Assembly: GCA_050747525.1 (NCBI GenBank)
Contig: JBOGOC010000011.1
Coordinates: 1-40,177, forward strand
Reading direction: 5' to 3'
From: JBOGOC01 sp050747525
Lineage (GTDB): Bacteria > Acidobacteriota > Polarisedimenticolia > JACPZX01 > DASXTC01
Length of the DNA stretch: 40,177 nucleotides
Part shown: positions 40,101 through 40,177 of the stretch, one piece after another
Layout: each line of letters opens with the position of its first letter
How positions within the stretch are numbered: the first letter of the stretch is position 1
Position numbers and translations under genes: made by a program
The notes under the pieces: model-generated
What the model was told of the DNA's origin: nothing
What the model saw: only the letters and a program-made list of their open reading frames with translations
Databases searched by the model: none

Positions 40101-40177
40101 CGCAGGCAAGGGGCCACCAATAGACGGCGTGATGGTGTGAGGCCCGGCGCCGGGGATGTTGAAGACGATGGTGTCCG
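37149..40177 (-). CDS. Giant parallel beta-helix surface protein with duplicated Cys-rich C-terminal module (5' end missing)
   Basis: About 1009 residues are visible; the frame continues past the right edge (FNIPGAGPHTITPSIGGPLP precedes the first possible start, TTG 40109). From there to about residue 640 it is a right-handed beta-helix of repeats like GNLISGNSGPGVLI and ENLIGTDVTGTAPLGNGTGV, rich in Asn/Gly. A fibronectin-like part follows (about 740-850; WGPVAGAQSYTLYRG). The C-terminus has two copies of a module CVAxICAVDPYCCxxxWDxIC with downstream EVxTxC. Such beta-helix proteins are usually exported adhesins or polysaccharide-binding proteins. No transmembrane or sorting motif follows the Cys modules; disulfides suggest a cell-surface location. 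The stop lies 18 bases from the island's right att site. Confidence 0.88.
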   Translation of the reverse strand, partial: DTIVFNIPGAGPHTITPSIGGPLPAVTETLTIDASAELLPSGAPGVVLSGSSCGDCDGLTLNTQDTIVRALAINNFSNSGVRIEGGTNNRVQACFLGVAPDGTTAAGNRDGVNTASTNVPLVGGGSADGNLISGNSSRGVRMLFGTIDGVVQSCTIGTTRNGVSPLPNVGGVDLSGDDAGVAFNTLSGNSTSGVIIDDGRFNLVRFNVIGTDPSGLLAVSNQFEGVLLSSADNNDVLQNRISGNTPGSGVHLIGSTGNLVRQNLIGLRASDPPGPLPNNEGILIEAAQDNMLSSNFISGNLGPGVWLRALASGNEVTGNWIGIGDDLVTPMANNSGVRFTGDSWNNIVSGNLVVYNSDDGILVSESPGNKILGNTVSGNTDAGIQITGAGSSGNLLETNRIGTDEAGIAALPNLRGVVIDAGASGNEVGASNTGNLISGNSGPGVLITGSMSTGNRVIENLIGTDVTGTAPLGNGTGVLIVAGANNFVGGLNVISANGNNLVIDSAGGIPAGNRVTNNYLGTDISGTAPLGTGGDNVVLNDSQAVMLIGNIIGGNHTRGLRISGGGFNEVHGNDFGVGPSGGPIGLSGPGISIENGSVGNLIGNGLPGGENVIANNNGNGIQVLDTGLDNDIRRNSIHSNAGLAIDLGNDGVTANDNQDQDAGPNTRQNFPSLTAASTSSGDMAIQGTLHSTPGANFTLEFYASPTCDPSGHGEGARYLGSGNAATLVDGTSLPYSFNFMRAVSPSEFITATARLIATPGDTSGSEFSACLLPSTTTPIDVSPTMAMAPGETEMMWGPVAGAQSYTLYRGLPADLEHLPATTPATLQGVPNACTRWSGTTPTTGPILTEEPPPGSFFWYLVSATGIYGEGGVGAGSLGPRQILSSGPCTGSFCPHDKCMQGDPLSTNCGGCVASICAVDPYCCNTAWDNICVGEVRTVCNNFTCLESAGSCNHTLCSFGPTLTSGCDVPPLSAGCVAQICAVDPYCCDEHWDAICINEVTTICGKQCD

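Noticed and set aside
37149..40177. CRISPR-like repetition in the right end of the window
   Set aside because: The repeats are protein-level beta-helix turns with varying length and sequence, not identical DNA repeats with regular spacers. No CRISPR array was seen anywhere in the window.

Overview
The window is about 40 kb of GC-rich bacterial chromosome. Most of it is tightly packed housekeeping and central-metabolism genes, with three accessory patches. It suggests a free-living chemoheterotroph: a KorA-type 2-oxoacid:ferredoxin oxidoreductase subunit beside a GltD-like flavoprotein, a large glycogen operon, and very large secreted PKD and beta-helix proteins with Cys-rich tails. That combination is compatible with deep-branching groups such as Acidobacteriota or Eisenbacteria-like lineages, but nothing here fixes the phylum.

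Layout. 1-4572: a GltD-like flavoprotein (open at the left edge) and korA. Between them lies a small inserted block, a pRiA4b ORF-3-type gene plus a truncated companion, which appears to split the original korA 5' end. 4680-6681: a frameshifted integron integrase, its attI region, one intact gene cassette and one complete attC site. 6697-8853: the stump of a second cassette ORF, cut by an ArsR/AHSA1/hydrolase operon with a leaderless promoter-operator. 8854-9764: gene-poor, ending in a degenerate tRNA-Arg 3' half. 9748-16225: a rhodanese-methyltransferase fusion, a BaiN-like flavoprotein, tadA, tRNA-Ser(CGA), a DUF885 peptidase-like protein and a GH2 glycosidase. 16191-23030 (minus strand): a giant PKD protein, rho and rpoD. 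rpoD-rho are preceded by a strong promoter and a long leader.

23538-34545 (minus strand) is one continuous operon of eight genes: two GH57 enzymes, galT, glgA, a PAS histidine kinase, a receiver-only response regulator, glgC and glycerate kinase. All junctions overlap or are separated by 1-11 bases. Polymer turnover (GH57, GlgA, GlgC), hexose-phosphate entry (GalT) and glycerate phosphorylation are thus translationally tied to a two-component system in the middle of the operon. Transcription starts in a 49-bp near-perfect inverted repeat that also carries a divergent promoter for a PmtA-like methyltransferase.

35429-37130: tRNA-Ser(GGA) whose last 33 bp are repeated exactly 1.6 kb downstream, bracketing a mini-island with one self-promoted secreted protein and no integrase. 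37149-40177 (minus strand): a beta-helix protein with a duplicated Cys-rich C-terminal module, open at the right edge.

The strongest candidates for something new are the glycogen operon with its embedded signalling pair and symmetric promoter, the same-strand integron, and the integrase-less tRNA-Ser mini-island.
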